Shown here one piece after another: positions 1 through 11,930 of a stretch of DNA of 64,000 bases (positions are counted from its first letter, which is position 1; the number at the start of each line of letters is the position of its first letter). The stretch spans positions 27,257,079-27,321,078 of the forward strand of contig CM055313.2 of NCBI GenBank assembly GCA_029255685.2, written 5' to 3'. The notes beneath the pieces are model-generated. The model saw only the letters and a program-made list of their open reading frames with translations. It was not told the origin of the DNA and searched no databases. The position numbers and the translations under genes were made by a program. Source of the DNA: Silene conica. Taxonomy: Eukaryota; Streptophyta; Magnoliopsida; Caryophyllales; Caryophyllaceae.

Positions 1-393
1 GGCTTAGATTATTCAATAATTAGGGTCTTCTAATATCGCGTTTCGACTTAGTTGACTATACTTAAGAGGAAGAAAGAAACTTGTTTTTCACAATAAAGTA
101 CTTGAGAGTAATTGAGTTAAAGACAATCGAAGACCAATTAGTTTGTTGATAGTGGATGTTTATTGACCCAAGGTCTTTTAATCATCTGAATTCATTCATC
201 TTTATTGTTTGTTTAGTAGATTATAGTTTATTCATCACAAAACCCCCCCATTATTGTTCCTTATTTTCTATACTATAATTCACATAAATTACATTGCCTT
301 CTCTGTGGATCGATCCTTATTACCATATACTATATTAGTTTAAGGTTTTAAGTGTTATAAATATTATCTTTGGGAGCATACGACTTCGGCTCA
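1..393 (+). repeat. Tail of a gypsy-like LTR (left part outside window)
   Basis: The stretch has no reading frame. Its last ~100 bases (a 'tgtggatcgatcc' phrase, an AT-rich run, then 'tttgggagcatacgac' and a terminal CA) resemble in layout the 3' end of the Athila-type LTR at 28949-30516, whose sense strand reads 'tgtggttcgaccctgac' and then 'tttggtacc' before its CA end. At 394 the sequence switches abruptly to copia coding sequence, as expected at an insertion boundary. The left end and any target duplication lie outside the window, so a solo LTR and the end of a full element cannot be told apart. The family assignment is inference. Confidence 0.45.
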
Positions 394-1034
394 CCAACCG
401 GTTAGCTCAGTTTCTTCAAAACCCACACGATGTCCATTGGCTCGCCTTAAAAATACTTCTTCGTTATCTCAAAGGCTCCCTCAATGTGGGAATTCACTTG
501 CATCGAGACAATCCTATGATACTACATTGTTTTTGTGACGCGGATTGGGCAGGTGATAGAGAAGATTGTGTCTCTACAACATGTTATATTATTTACTTGG
601 GTCGAAATCCGATCTCTTGGTCTTCCAAGAAGCAACACTCGTTAGCTCTATCTACTACTGAGGCGGAATTTCGCGTCGTGGCAGACACTACACTAGAACT
701 ACTATGGATTCGTGCTCTCCTAACTGAACTAAATTATACTCTCACCTTACCAACATTTATTTTCTGTGATAATATCGGAGCTACTCAATATGCATCAAAT
801 CCTGTATTTCACTCAAGAATGAAGCACGTAGCTCTTGCGTTCCATTTCGTCCGCGAACAGGTAAACAAAGGACTCTTGCGTGTTCAACATATTGCCTCAA
901 ATGACCAACTAGGTGATGTCCTTACTAAGCCTCTACCCCGAGAACGTTTTCACTCAATTTTACAGAAACTCGGTCTTTCATTCAGGAAATCAGACGTACA
1001 AGAGCATATTGAAGATAATAGGTCAAATAAGTAA
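394..1034 (+). pseudogene. Ty1/copia (Ale/Retrofit-like) RT end and RNase H fragment
   Basis: The translation begins inside the polymerase of a copia element (phrase NRLAQFLQNPHDVHW, the region after the reverse transcriptase) and runs through RNase H. Visible landmarks are DADWAGD, SWSSKKQ, ALSTTEAEF, the CDN motif and the end phrase LTKPLP. These are standard for the Ty1/copia RNase H domain, which degrades the RNA strand during reverse transcription. The closing 'IEDNRS' peptide matches the end of Ale/Retrofit-type elements. Everything upstream is replaced by the LTR tail at 1-393, so this is an old remnant. Confidence 0.85.
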
Positions 1035-1392
1035 TATTCTCTGAATATTCTGTCAATATTGTAATTTTGTAAATTAGTTAGATTTTTATCTTCCTTCCTA
1101 GTTTAGGTTATTTGTTTCTATCCTAGTATATCTTCTACTTGTATTTAACCTTAGCATCTTACAGTAATAATAATTAAGTCTTTCATCTATATTATTCTAT
1201 AGGAACTCACGTAGGTTTAATTTTACAGAGAGCCTATAAAATCTCGGAGACGGTCCTGCTGTCTCTAGCATTTACTTTTGTCATCCATTGTTGATTATCC
1301 TCCATTGTTAGGTTTAAAAGCTTGCTTATCGCCTAGTGAATATTCAACTCAATCCGGCTAGTCATTAGTTTAGTCTCTTTTTCTAATAATGT
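1035..1392 (+). repeat. Probable 3' LTR/UTR of the Ale-like copia, then unassigned DNA
   Basis: After RNase H the sequence 'tattgaagataatag' followed by 'ttgtaattttgtaaatta' resembles the start of Ale-type LTRs, which begin almost at the pol stop codon. No clear LTR end can be fixed; about 1200 is plausible. From there to 1392 I see no gene or clear repeat. The block ends exactly at the aatgt target site of element H. Confidence 0.4.
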
Positions 1393-2094
1393 TGTAAAAC
1401 CCCTCGCGAAAGCGGAAATAATAAACATACAAAGTACTAAAAATGCAGCGGAATTAAAACTTTTTAACAACTAAACATGCGAGGTGAATTAAAACCGAAA
1501 ACTGAAACTGATATAAACAGAAATAGATAAGTATACTGTCCACGTACTGAAGCAAAATATATACAACATCCTGGGATGGAACATCCCTACAGGCACTCAA
1601 AAGTAACAACTGTATCAAAATCTAGAGTTTAGCTATCGTAATGTGTAAGTCATATAGATGATAAGTGGATCATCACTCGCTAGCTCTCAGCAACCCCTGC
1701 CAACCTCCTGCATGTACCTACATACATGTAAACATGTACGCCACAATCAGTGGGGAGTGACTAGAGTTCTCCTAGCCACCTTTTGTAACGACACGTAACA
1801 TAGAATACAAACAGAATACTCCAGCATATATAAACATGTGAAGCATATCATCTCAATAGTGAATCTCATACTATCATGCAATTACTAATGCACGGCTCTC
1901 AACCAACTTCGGAAACCATTTGGAAGGAGAGCCGGTTTCCCTACCGGTTGCCCGGTCGGTTGGTCTTTCAGTCCAAACTGTTTACGAAACCAATTTAAGA
2001 GTCATCCAATGCCTTGGATGAACAACATCATAATCACGATACAATACTCATCAATATCAACACCTATATTCGACATTGTACCAACTCTAGGCAA

Positions 2095-2715
2095 GCAGAT
2101 ATAACATTCAACAAGTATAAGGTTCAGCGGTCAACTTAAGACATAAGCTATATACTAAAAAATCAACAAGTATAAAGGTTCAGAGGCGACATCTTAACGC
2201 ATAACCTAGATACCAAATTCACAAACTCAAGCAAGGACTCAGAGGCGACAACTCAACGCATTGACCTGCTAATCAACAAGACACTAGGCTCAGAGGCGAC
2301 AACTCAACGCATGGTCTAACATCCAATTTCACAATCACAAGTAAGGAACTCAGAGGCGACAACTCAACGCATGTTTCCCTACTACAGACATGACACTAGA
2401 CTCAGAGGCGATAACTCAACGCATGGCCTAGCATCAACATCTACACCCCGGGTAAGGTATTACAACCTGACTGTCCCGTGATGCATCTGCTCTACTCGTC
2501 AGACTCAGAGGCGATAACTCAACGCATGGACTGACGCGATCACATAAACACATGTCTGGGCTCAGAGGCGACAACTCAACGCATACCCCAGACACGACAA
2601 GTAAACACATATAGGGCTCAGAGGAGACAACTCAACGCATACCCCTATATATGAAAAAAAGCTCACGTATTAGGTTTAGAGGCGACAACTCAACGCATAC
2701 CCTAATACGCATCAA
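2095..2715 (-). repeat. Array of ~10 stem-loops with a constant loop (H 3' LTR)
   Basis: About ten copies of a 24-nt word beginning ctcagaggcgacaact and ending cgcat recur every ~50-65 bp. Each copy is enclosed by short flanks complementary to each other, and the flanks differ from copy to copy: for example GTCTGGG/CCCAGAC near 2550-2595, ATATAGGG/CCCTATAT near 2608-2650, TATTAGG/CCTAATA near 2670-2706 and CGTCAG/CTGACG near 2498-2535. Conserved loops with changing but paired stems suggest that structure is kept. The function is unknown. Confidence 0.8.
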
Positions 2716-2985
2716 TACAATATCATTCAAAGATAGAACTAGATCTTTAGTACTAAACTCTTACTTCTAAACAACACTTAATTGATCCCGGGAACTAAGT
2801 TGAGGGAGAGCCGATTTCCCTTTCGATTACCCGACCGGGGGGTCTCTATCCTCTCTCCATTCTCGAACCCAATATAGTGTCGCCCATCCTCCGGGGACCT
2901 CAAACACACATAAAAGGTACACGGAACGAATCTCAAACAAAACCGATTAAATGTTTAAAAGTTAGAAACTATTTAAGGAGAACAG

Positions 2986-3385
2986 GGGCTCTCAGCCGGT
3001 CCTGGACCGTTTGCCGGTCGACCGGCTGGGAGTCCCTTCCCATGCCAAATTGAAGTCTGAAAAACAATGAGAAGAGGCTCTCGGCCGGTGGACCGTCCGC
3101 CGGTCAGCCGGCTGGGAGTCCATCCCCCCTTAGCCTTCTTCAAAATCTCAAAAACGAAGAGGAGAGGCTCTCAGCCGGTGGACCGTCTGCCAGTCTGCCG
3201 ACTGGGAGTCCCTCCCAATGCCTTTACGAAAATTCCCAAACTCCCAAAGAGGGATTCTGAGCCGGTCGACCGGCGGCCGACCTGCCGGCTCAGAATCCTT
3301 CCTCAGACTCAGCACTTGCAAAATACACAATAATGACTCTAAGCCAGCCGACCGGCTGCCGGTCAGCCTACCGACTCAGAGCCCC
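2986..3385 (-). repeat. Five GC-rich imperfect hairpins (H 3' LTR)
   Basis: Five units of about 50 bp, spaced ~80-87 bp, have arms such as GACTCCCAGCCGG and CCGGCTGGGAGTC. Units 2 to 4 have a 33-bp core that divides as 12-bp arm, 9-bp centre, 12-bp arm; units 1 and 5 are a few bases longer. They stand out as CpG-dense islands in AT-rich DNA. Short open frames across them are by-products of the repeat, not genes. Confidence 0.75.
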
Positions 3386-4331
3386 TCCACTAAAATGCAA
3401 CAAATCCTACAATACTCAAATCTTCCCAAATCGATTCTAAACTTCTACAATTGCAACATCCAAATATTACCCAGCATCTTTAAGCCTCAAATACACCAAA
3501 AGCAAGTATCAATCAACACAATAAAGCCTCAACAAGATTATCCTTCGTATTCGTCTTAAGCACAATATTTCTGAAATTTCGTCATCTAGGCATTTAAAAC
3601 ACAATCAAAGCATGTGAAAGTCTTTCTCATGTAATCCTAGCATGATACTAAGTCCCAACAACAATCACAACATGAAAAATCAGAAACTAAAATCATCTCA
3701 AGCAAGAAAAGTGCTAATATTACAAATAAGGCCGAGTTTCTCTTAATTGTCACCTCTAATGCGATTTTGATTCAAGCTCTTCCTCAATAATGAAGCTATC
3801 CACGTCTGGATCCTCTAAGTCTTCACCTACAACAAGAAAAACGGTTTTAAGAGACTAAAAACAGATTCTACTCAAAACAGGCCATTTTTCAAGTTGAAGG
3901 AAATGGAAATTAAAAGTGATTGATGTGTTGCAAATTTCAAGAGGATTTCAAAAATGTATAACTTACCTTGGTTTTGAAATTGGATGATGACTGAAAATCG
4001 AATTTAAGATTGAAAGTTTGAGAGGAAAAGAGAAAGAAATGAAAGCAGTGTTCTTATTTTGAGGATGATGAATGTGTCGACATTCATAAGGAATTGTAGG
4101 GTTTTATTGTCCTTTCCGTTTAAATGAAAACGGGCTTTGAAATGTGAATGGGTTTTTATGATACGAACTTAACTTGCAAAGTTTTATTCGTCTTAAGGAC
4201 TTAAGGTTCTTAAGACGGATCTTAGGAATTGTTTGAAATAAATTAACAATAAATATTAAAATATTATTTTATTCCGTAAAAATAATTAAAAAACCTTTAA
4301 AATATACTTTACGAAAATACGAGATGTTACA

Positions 4332-4350
4332 ATCACCCCAACTTCAAAAA
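4332..4350 (-). promoter_or_regulatory. Polypurine tract of element H
   Basis: The minus strand reads gaagttggggtgat directly before the 3' LTR start, the position where plus-strand DNA synthesis is primed in Ty3/gypsy elements. Confidence 0.55.
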
Positions 4351-4398
4351 GTTTCGTCCTCGAAACTCGAACGAAGATAAATTGTAAATAACTATACC

Positions 4399-7300
4399 TC
4401 AATCGAAAAGAAAAGGATGCGTAGCACGCATCGAAGCCTCGGTCTCCCACGTCTGCTCCTCAACCTCGCCGCAACGCCAAAGGATCTTCACTAAGGGCAC
4501 CACCTTGCTCCTAAGCTTCCTGTCCTGACGGTCTAGAATCTTCACGGGACGCTCCTCGAAAGAACTACTCGGCTTTAGGTTCTCGATCTCTCTATGAAGC
4601 ACATGACTAGGGTCACTAACATACTTGCGGAGCTGAGAAACATGAATGACAATATGAACCTTGCCCAAACTAGGAGGCAAGTCCAATCGATAAGCAGCAG
4701 CACCAATCCTCTTCACGATCTCAAACGGCCCAATATACTTAGGGCTCAGCTTGCCCTTAACGCCAAACCTCTTGACGCCCTTCATCGGTGAAACTCTCAG
4801 GAAAACTCTGTCACCCACCTCAAACTCGAGAGGTCTACGACGGACATCTGCATAGGATTTCTGCCGATCCTGTGCGGCCTTCATCCTACCTCTGATAAGC
4901 TGGACGTGATCAATCGTCGCAGCTAACTGGTCCGGTCCTAGGTCGTGCACGTCGCTCGCCTGATCCCAACCGATCGGGCTACGACACTTCCTACCATAGA
5001 GCGCCTCATACAGAGCCATACCATGAGATGAGTGAAAGCTGTTGTTGTAGGAAAACTCAACCAACGGTAGACACTGTTCCCACGAACTCTGTAAATCAAG
5101 TGCACAAGCACGGAGCAAGTCCTCTAATGTCTGAATAGTCCTGTCGGAATGTCCATCAGTCGCGGCATGAAAAGCTGTACTCATCAGTAGACGGCTACCC
5201 ACCTCCTGTAGAGCCTTCCAAAATCTGGAATATAAACGAGGATCACGATCAGAAACTATCTCTCTCGGGACACCATGGTAACGGACGATCTCGGCAATAT
5301 AAGCTCGGGCTAAGCGGTCCATATCCCACGTCTCGCGGATAGGCACAAATCTGGCACACTTATTTAACCTATCAACCACAACCCAAATCGCATCCTTGCC
5401 TCCAATTGTCTTAGGCAATGCAGTCACGAAGTCCATCGAAATGCACTCCCACTTCCACTGAGGAACGTGGAGCGGCTGTAACAAACCACCTGGCCTCCTA
5501 TGCTCGATCTTGACTTGTTGACAAGTCAGACACTTACTCACATAATCCAAAATGTTCTTCTTCATCCCGGGCCACCAAAATTGAAGTCTCAAGTCTTTGT
5601 GCATCTTCTCGCCTCCTGGATGAACTGAATAAGGCGTCAGGTGAGCCTCATCTAAAACCCTCTTCCTCAAATCCGGCACATCTGGAACATACATCCTGCC
5701 TCGAAACCGAAGAAAACCATCAGAACCAATCACGAAGTCCTGTGCATCACCACTCGCAATCTTGGCCTCGAACTTCCGGAAATCAGCATATGTAGGCAAA
5801 CCCTGGCGAATCTCCCAATACAATGTCGGCTCGACAGTCATAGCAGATAACCAATCAAAACCACTACCAACCATCTCTAATCTCAACTTCCGGAACTCGG
5901 AACAAAGCTCCTCAAGTAGAACACGCATAGCACTCATCGAATGAGAAGTCTTGCGGCTAAGGGCATCAGCAACCACATTGGCCTTACCCTCATGATACAA
6001 CAACTCAATATCATAGTCCTTAACCAACTCTAGCCAACGACGCTGTCGCATATTGAGGTCCTTCTGGGTGAAAATGTACTTCAGAATCTTATGATCCGTG
6101 AAAATGCGACAATGAGATCCAATCAAGTAATGACACCACATCTTCAGGGCATGAACGACAGCAGCTAACTCAAGGTCATGCGTCGGATAGTTCACCTCGT
6201 GAACTCGCAGCTGTCTCGAAGAATAAGCAATAACCTTACCACTCTGCATCAACACACATCCAAGCCCTGACATCGAAGCATCGCAGTAAACGTCAAAGTC
6301 AACACCAATCTCTGGCAAAGCAAGTACTAGAGCAGAAGTCAATCTGGTCTTCAATTCCTGAAATGAGCTCTCACACTTATCTGTCCAAACAAACTTAGCC
6401 TCTTTCTTCAATAACTGAGTCATCGGACGAGCCAATCTAGAAAAATCCTCAATAAACCGACGGTAGTATCCAGCCAAACCGAGGAAACTACGAATCTCTC
6501 CCACATCTTTAGGACTCTCCCAATCAACATCGGCCTAAATCTTTGCGGGATCAACCATAACTCCCTCACTAGATATCACATGTCTAAGAAATGCAACCTT
6601 AGATAGCCAAAACTCACAATTAGAGAACTTCGCGAACCACTTCGGTCGACGTAAAATCCCAAGTATCAATCGAAGATGTTCGGCATGCTCAGCATCGGTC
6701 TTCGAATGAATGAGGATATCATCAATAAACACCACAACACAAGTGTCTAAGAACTCACTTTACGTCCTGTTCATCTGATCCATGAAGATAGTAGGAGCAT
6801 TCGTCAAACCAAAAGGCATGACAACGAACTCAAAGTGCCCATATCTGATACGGAAAGCAGTCTTCGCAATGTCAGCCTCTCTCACTGGAATCTGATGATA
6901 ACCGGAACGAAGGTCAATCTTCGAAAATCTGGAAGCACCTCTCAGCTGGTCAAATAAGTCATCAATCCTAGGCAAATGATATTTGTTCTTCACGGTGACT
7001 CTGTTTAACTCTCTGTAATCAATGCAAAGCCTCATGGAACCAACATTCTTTCTCACGAAAAGAACTGGAGCACCCCAAGGAGAAGCACTCGGTCTAATGA
7101 ATCCCTTCTCAATCATCCTTCTAATTGATGCTTCAACTCTTTCAACTCAGGTGGAGCCATACGGTAGGGAGCCTTAGATATAGGTCTGGTACCTGGAACA
7201 AGCTCAATAGTAAACTCCACATATCTCTCTGGCGGTATCCCTGGCAATTCCTCTGGGAAAAAATCTGGAAACTCACGAACAATAGCTACATCCTCAAGCT

Positions 7301-7770
7301 TCGGTAGCGATGGCTTTGCAGCTGAAACAACACACATGAAGGCTTGGCAACCCTTCCTAAGAAGATGGGAAGCTTTCATTGAAGAAATAACACGAACACC
7401 CTTTTTAGGGCGAGTTCCCCTATAGGAAACACGAACTCCTGAAGAATTCCTCAAGCATATTTTCTGGTCGCGACACTCGAAGCGAGCATGGTATCGCGAT
7501 AACCAATCCATACCGAGGATAATGTCAAATTTCTTGAGAGGAAATCTCAGTAAGTCCGCTGGAAATGTGGCTTGACCAATAATAATCGGAACATCCCTAT
7601 GGGAAGAAGAGCAGGAGAAAACATCTCCCGAAGGCAATGAGATAGAAGTCTCCTCAACAACAGAAGACTCCAGAGCTAGTCTGTCGGCAAACTGGGTCGA
7701 TATGAACGATATAGTAGCACCAGTATCAAATAGAATAAGGCGCTCAGTGCCAAGAACAGAAAAGATACCA
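4399..7770 (-). pseudogene. Element H pol region: protease, RT, RNase H, integrase, chromodomain-like tail
   Basis: Read on the minus strand. The protease (about 7480-7770) has the LFDTGATISF active-site motif and IILGMDWL. The reverse transcriptase (about 6550-7200) shows [34 protein letters not shown] and the FIDDIL catalytic motif. RNase H (about 5960-6380) shows YCDASMSGLGCVL. The integrase (about 4980-5660) has the HH-CC zinc region (VHPGGEKM, CLTCQQ) and an SMDFVTALP core. The C-terminal peptide 'VPLVKILWRCGEVEEQTWE' resembles the chromodomain of chromoviruses, thought to guide insertion into heterochromatin. Several breaks make this a fossil pol. Confidence 0.93.
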
Positions 7771-7894
7771 GCCACAATGTCAAGATGAACCTCAGCCTCA
7801 GCTTTAGTCATCACGAAGATCTTCCCCTTAGCCTTTCCTCCCCTAGTAGCTGCAGCAGTAGTGGCAGCCTTGCCAAGTGCGGTGTTCTTCTCGG

Positions 7895-8831
7895 GACACT
7901 CATACACCCTATGACCAAATCCATTGCAGGTATAACACTTATAGGCATTCTTGAAACAATCAAAACCCGGATGAGGTGGTTTACCACAACGACGGCAAAC
8001 ACTAGGATCAATATCAGTGTGAAATGTGGTCTTAGCGACCGGAGCAGAAAACCTCTCAAATCACTTCTTCTGAGAAAAAGGAGAAGAAGTGGATGGAACA
8101 AATGGTCTCTTCCCCTGGTAGACAGACCTCTGGTGAGAAGAAACACTGGAAGTAGTAGCTCTGGTCTCGGCATCTATAGCACGAATGGAACTCTCCGCCC
8201 AAATAACATCATCATAAACCTCAACGAAAGAAGTCGAGTCACGGCGGGCCATACTCTCGATGCGTGGCCCCAACTTCCCCCGATAGAAGTAAACTCTCTC
8301 AGCCTCATCCCTAACAAACTTCAAAGCGAAATGTGCAAGCTGGTTAAATTTGTCGGTGTACTCCTAAACGAACATCTTTCCCTGCTTCAAGTCCATGAAC
8401 TCCTTAAGCCTATGCGATCTAAGCTCCTTAGGATAAAATCTCATCTCGAGCTTATCCTTAAAAGCCTCCCAGTCAAATAAACGATCCAGAATGAAAGTCG
8501 GTCCGGTCAACGCCCACCATCTGTCGGCCTCTAAGGTCAAAAAGTGAGTGCCTAGCCGCACTCTATCCTCTCTGCCTACCGAGTACATGGTGAAGCTCTT
8601 TTCCATCTCACGGAACCACTCAGTAAGTGCTACCGGATCAACCTCGCCTCCATAAGTCTTCACGTGGCTCCTGGACATCTGTGATGCTATCCAAGAGAAG
8701 CTACCAGGCCGATTGACTTCATTGCTTGGCGGTGGAGGAGGTGGAACAGTCTCTGCCTACTGTCTCTGGTTCCCAAGCAACTGATGAAGTGCTTGTATTA
8801 TAGTATTCTCAGCAGCCGTGGTCCTCACCAT
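7895..8831 (-). pseudogene. Element H gag region with zinc knuckle
   Basis: The minus-strand start codon near 8831 follows the PBS and leader. The body carries the gypsy gag phrases 'PVALTEWFREMEKSF', 'RWWALTG' and 'FKDKLEMRFYP', the retrotransposon gag domain that forms the particle. A CCHC knuckle (CYTCNGFGHRVYEC) lies close to 7900. The region is interrupted and is part of the same fossil as the pol region downstream. Confidence 0.85.
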
Positions 8832-8983
8832 CCTTCAAAAGAAAAGCAAATGTTAACTTAGCAATTAGCAATCACAAATAGACTACAATATAAATCCTTA
8901 GATCTACCCCATCTCTCATTCATTATTTGTTTATATGGTCAAGTTAAGGTTGGGGGTCACATGAGTGCGTCGGGTGCAATAAT

Positions 8984-8995
8984 GCTCTGATACCA
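8984..8995 (-). promoter_or_regulatory. Primer binding site of element H (initiator tRNA-Met)
   Basis: The minus strand reads TGGTATCAGAGC, complementary to the 3' end of plant initiator tRNA-Met, separated from the 5' LTR by two bases. This sets the orientation of H. Confidence 0.9.
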
Positions 8996-9719
8996 ACTGT
9001 AAAACCCCTCGCGAAAGCGGAAATAATAAACATACAAAGTACTAAAAATGCAGCGGAATTAAAACTTTTTAACAACTAAACATGCGAGGTGAATTAAAAG
9101 TGAAAACTGAAACTGATATAAACAAAAATAGATAAGTATACTGTCTAAGTACTAAAGCAAAATATATACAACAGCCTGGGATGGAACATCCCTACAGGCA
9201 CTCAAAAGTAACAACTGTATCAAAATCTAGAGTTTAGCTATTGTAATGTGTAAGTCATATAGATGATAAGCGGATCATCACTCGCTAGCTCTCAGCAACC
9301 CCTGCCAACCTCCTGCATGTACCTACATACATGTAAACATGTACGCTACAATCAGTGGGGAATGACTAGAGTTCTCCTAGCCACCTTTTGTAACGACACG
9401 TAACACAAAATACAAACAGAATACTCCAGCATATATAAACATGTGAAGCATATCATCTCAATAGTGAATCTCATACTATCAGCAATTACTAATGCACGGC
9501 TCTCAACCAACTTCGGAAACCATTTGGAAGAAGAGCTGGTTTCCCTACCGGTTGCCCGGTCGGGGGGTCTTTCAGTCCAAACTGTTTACGAAACCAATTT
9601 AAGAGTCATCCAATGCCTTGGATGAACAACATCATAAACACGATACAATACTCATCAATATCAACATCTATATCTGACACTGTACCAACTCTAGGCAAGC
9701 AGATATAACATTCAACAAG

Positions 9720-10310
9720 TAAAAGGTTCAGCGGTCAACTTAAGACATAACCTATATACTAAACAATCAACAAGTATAAAGGTTCAGAGGCGACATCTTA
9801 ACGCATAACCTAGATACCAAATTCACAAACTCAAGCAAGGACTCAGAGGCGACAACTCAACGCATGGACCTGCTAATCAACAAGACACTAGACTCAGAGG
9901 CGACAACTCAACGCATGGTCTAACATCCAATTTCACAATCACAAGTAAGGAACTCAGAGGCGAACAACTCAACGCATGTTTCCCTACTACACATATGACA
10001 CTAGACTCAGAGGCGATAACTCAACGCATGGCCTAGCATCAACATCTACACCCCGGGTAAGGTATTACAACCTGACTGCCCCGTGATGCATCTGCTCTAC
10101 TCGTCAGACTCAGAGGCGATAACTCAACGCATGGACTAACGCGATCATATAAACACATGTCTGGGCTCAGAGGCGACAACTCAACGCATACCCCAGACAC
10201 GACAAGTAAACACATATAGGGCTCTGAGGCGACAACTCAACGCATACCCCTATATATGACAAAAAGCTCACGTAATAGGCTCAGAGGCGACAATTCAACG
10301 CATACCCTAA
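9720..10310 (-). repeat. Array of ~10 stem-loops (H 5' LTR)
   Basis: This is the second copy of the constant-loop array described at 2095-2715. In places the pairing is better here than in the 3' LTR (for example TAGAC/GTCTA near 9892-9923). Such cases allow the two LTRs to be compared for compensatory change. Confidence 0.8.
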
Positions 10311-10585
10311 TACGCATCAATATAATATCATTCAAAGATAGAACCAATCTTTAGTACTAAACTCTTACTTCTAAACAACACTTAATTGATCCCGGGAACT
10401 AAGTTGAGGGAGAGCCGATTTCCCTTTCGGTTACTCACACCGGGGGGTCTCTATCCTCTCTCCATTCCCGAACCCAATATAGTGTCGCCCATCCTCCGGG
10501 GACCTCAAAAACACATAAAAGGTACACGGAACGAATCTCAAACAAAACCGATTAACTGTTTAAAAGTTGGAAACTATTAAATTTG

Positions 10586-10640
10586 TAACATCCTATATTT
10601 TCGTAAAGTTTATTTTAAAGGTTGTTTAATTATTTTTCCC
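10586..10640 (+). repeat. Inverted LTR-start fragment inside H 5' LTR
   Basis: The plus strand begins tgtaacatcctatattttcg and continues as an AT-rich run. This is nearly the same as the first ~55 bases of the H LTR, which otherwise reads on the minus strand. It replaces the first GC-rich hairpin found in the 3' LTR. No target duplication is visible. Confidence 0.75.
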
Positions 10641-10659
10641 ATGCCAAATTGAAGTATGA

Positions 10660-10985
10660 AAAACAATGAGAAGAGGCTCTCAGCCGGTGGACCGTCCGCC
10701 GGCCAGCCGGCTGGGAGTCCTTTCCCCCTTAGCCTTCTTCAAAATCTCAAAAACAAAGAGGAGAGGCTCTCAGCCGGTGGACCGTCTGCCAGTCTGCCGG
10801 CTAGGAGTCCCTCCCAATGCCTTTATGAAAATTCCCAAACTCCCAAAGAGGGATTCTGAGCCGGTCGACCGGCGGCCGACCTGCCGGCTCAGAATCTTTC
10901 CTCAGACTCAGCACATGCAAAATACACAATAATGACTCTGAGCCGGCCAACCGGCTGCTGGTCCGCCTACCGGCTCAGAGCCCCC
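10660..10985 (-). repeat. Four GC-rich imperfect hairpins (H 5' LTR)
   Basis: These correspond to units 2 to 5 of the array at 2986-3385, with the same ~85-bp spacing and arms. Confidence 0.75.
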
Positions 10986-11930
10986 TGCACGAAAACGCAA
11001 CAATTCCTACAATGCTCAAATCTTCCCAAATCGATTCTAAACTTCCACAATTGCAACATCCAAATATTACCCAGCATCTTTAAGCCTCAAATACACCAAA
11101 AGCAAGTATCAATCAACACAATAAAGCCTCAACAAGATTATCCTTCGTATTCGTCTTAAGCACAATATTTCTGAAATTTCATCATCTAGGCATTTAAAAC
11201 ACAATCAAAGCATGTGAAAGTCTTTCTCATGTAATCCTAGCATGATACTAAGTCGCAACAATAATCACAACATGAAAAATCAGAAACTAAAATCATCTCA
11301 AGCAAGAAAGTGCTAATATTACAAATAAGGCCGAGTTTCTCTTAATTGTCACCTCTAATGCGATTTTGATCCAAGCTCGTCCTCAATAATGAAGCTATGC
11401 ACGTCCGGATCCTCTAAGTCTTCACCTACAACAAGAAAAACGGTTTTAAGAGACTAAAAACAGATTATACTCAAAACAGGCCATTTTTCAAGTTGAAGGA
11501 AATGGAAATTGAAAGTGATAGATGTGTTGCAAATTTCAAGAGGATTTCAAAAATGTATAACTTACCTTGGTTTGGAAATCGGATGATGACTGAAAATCGA
11601 ATTTAAGATTGAAAGTTTGAGAGGAAAAGAGAAAGAAATGAAAGCAGTGTTCTTATTTTGAGGATGATGAATGTGTCGACATTCATAAGGAATTGTAGGG
11701 TTTTATTGTCCTTTCCGTTTAAATGAAAATGGGCTTTGAAATGTGAACGGATTTTTATGATACGAACTTAACTTGCCAAGTTTTATTCGTCTTAAGGACT
11801 TAAGGTTCTAAAGACGTATCTTACGAATTGTTTGAAATAAATTAACATTAAATATTAAAATATTATTTTATTTCGTAAAAATAATTAAAAAACCTTTAAA
11901 ATATACTTTACGAAAATACATGATGTTACA

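Larger units (their letters stand above)
1393..4331 (-). repeat. Element H 3' LTR
   Basis: This 2939-bp repeat starts with tgtaaaacccc and ends gatgttaca on the plus strand, so the sense strand reads TGTAACATC...GGGGTTTTACA. It contains an array of about ten stem-loops (2095-2715) and an array of five GC-rich hairpins (2986-3385). It pairs with 8998-11930. Confidence 0.93.
1393..11930 (-). mobile_element. Element H: Ty3/gypsy Tekay-like chromovirus, complete ends, broken coding region
   Basis: The element is flanked by perfect 5-bp duplications aatgt (1388-1392 and 11931-11935). LTRs of 2.9 kb lie at 1393-4331 and 8998-11930. On the minus strand the order is 5' LTR, initiator-Met PBS, gag, protease, RT, RNase H, integrase, chromodomain-like tail, 3' LTR, which is the Ty3/gypsy order. 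The tail phrase 'PVKILDRQDRKLRS' and the 'tttcgaggacgaaa' sequence before the 3' LTR are typical of Tekay/Del chromoviruses. About six breaks interrupt the coding part, so it is not autonomous now. Sampled LTR stretches differ by roughly 3%, suggesting an insertion one to a few million years old at usual plant rates. Confidence 0.93.
8998..11930 (-). repeat. Element H 5' LTR
   Basis: This 2933-bp partner of 1393-4331 has the same stem-loop array (9720-10310) and hairpin array (10660-10985). One stretch differs: where the other LTR has its first GC-rich hairpin, this one has an inverted copy of its own LTR start (about 10586-10640). Confidence 0.93.

Noticed and set aside
3067-3559. Overlapping short ORFs with repeated PVDRPP-like peptides
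   Set aside because: They are read through the GC-rich hairpin array in a non-coding LTR; the same peptides appear wherever the hairpins occur, on both strands.
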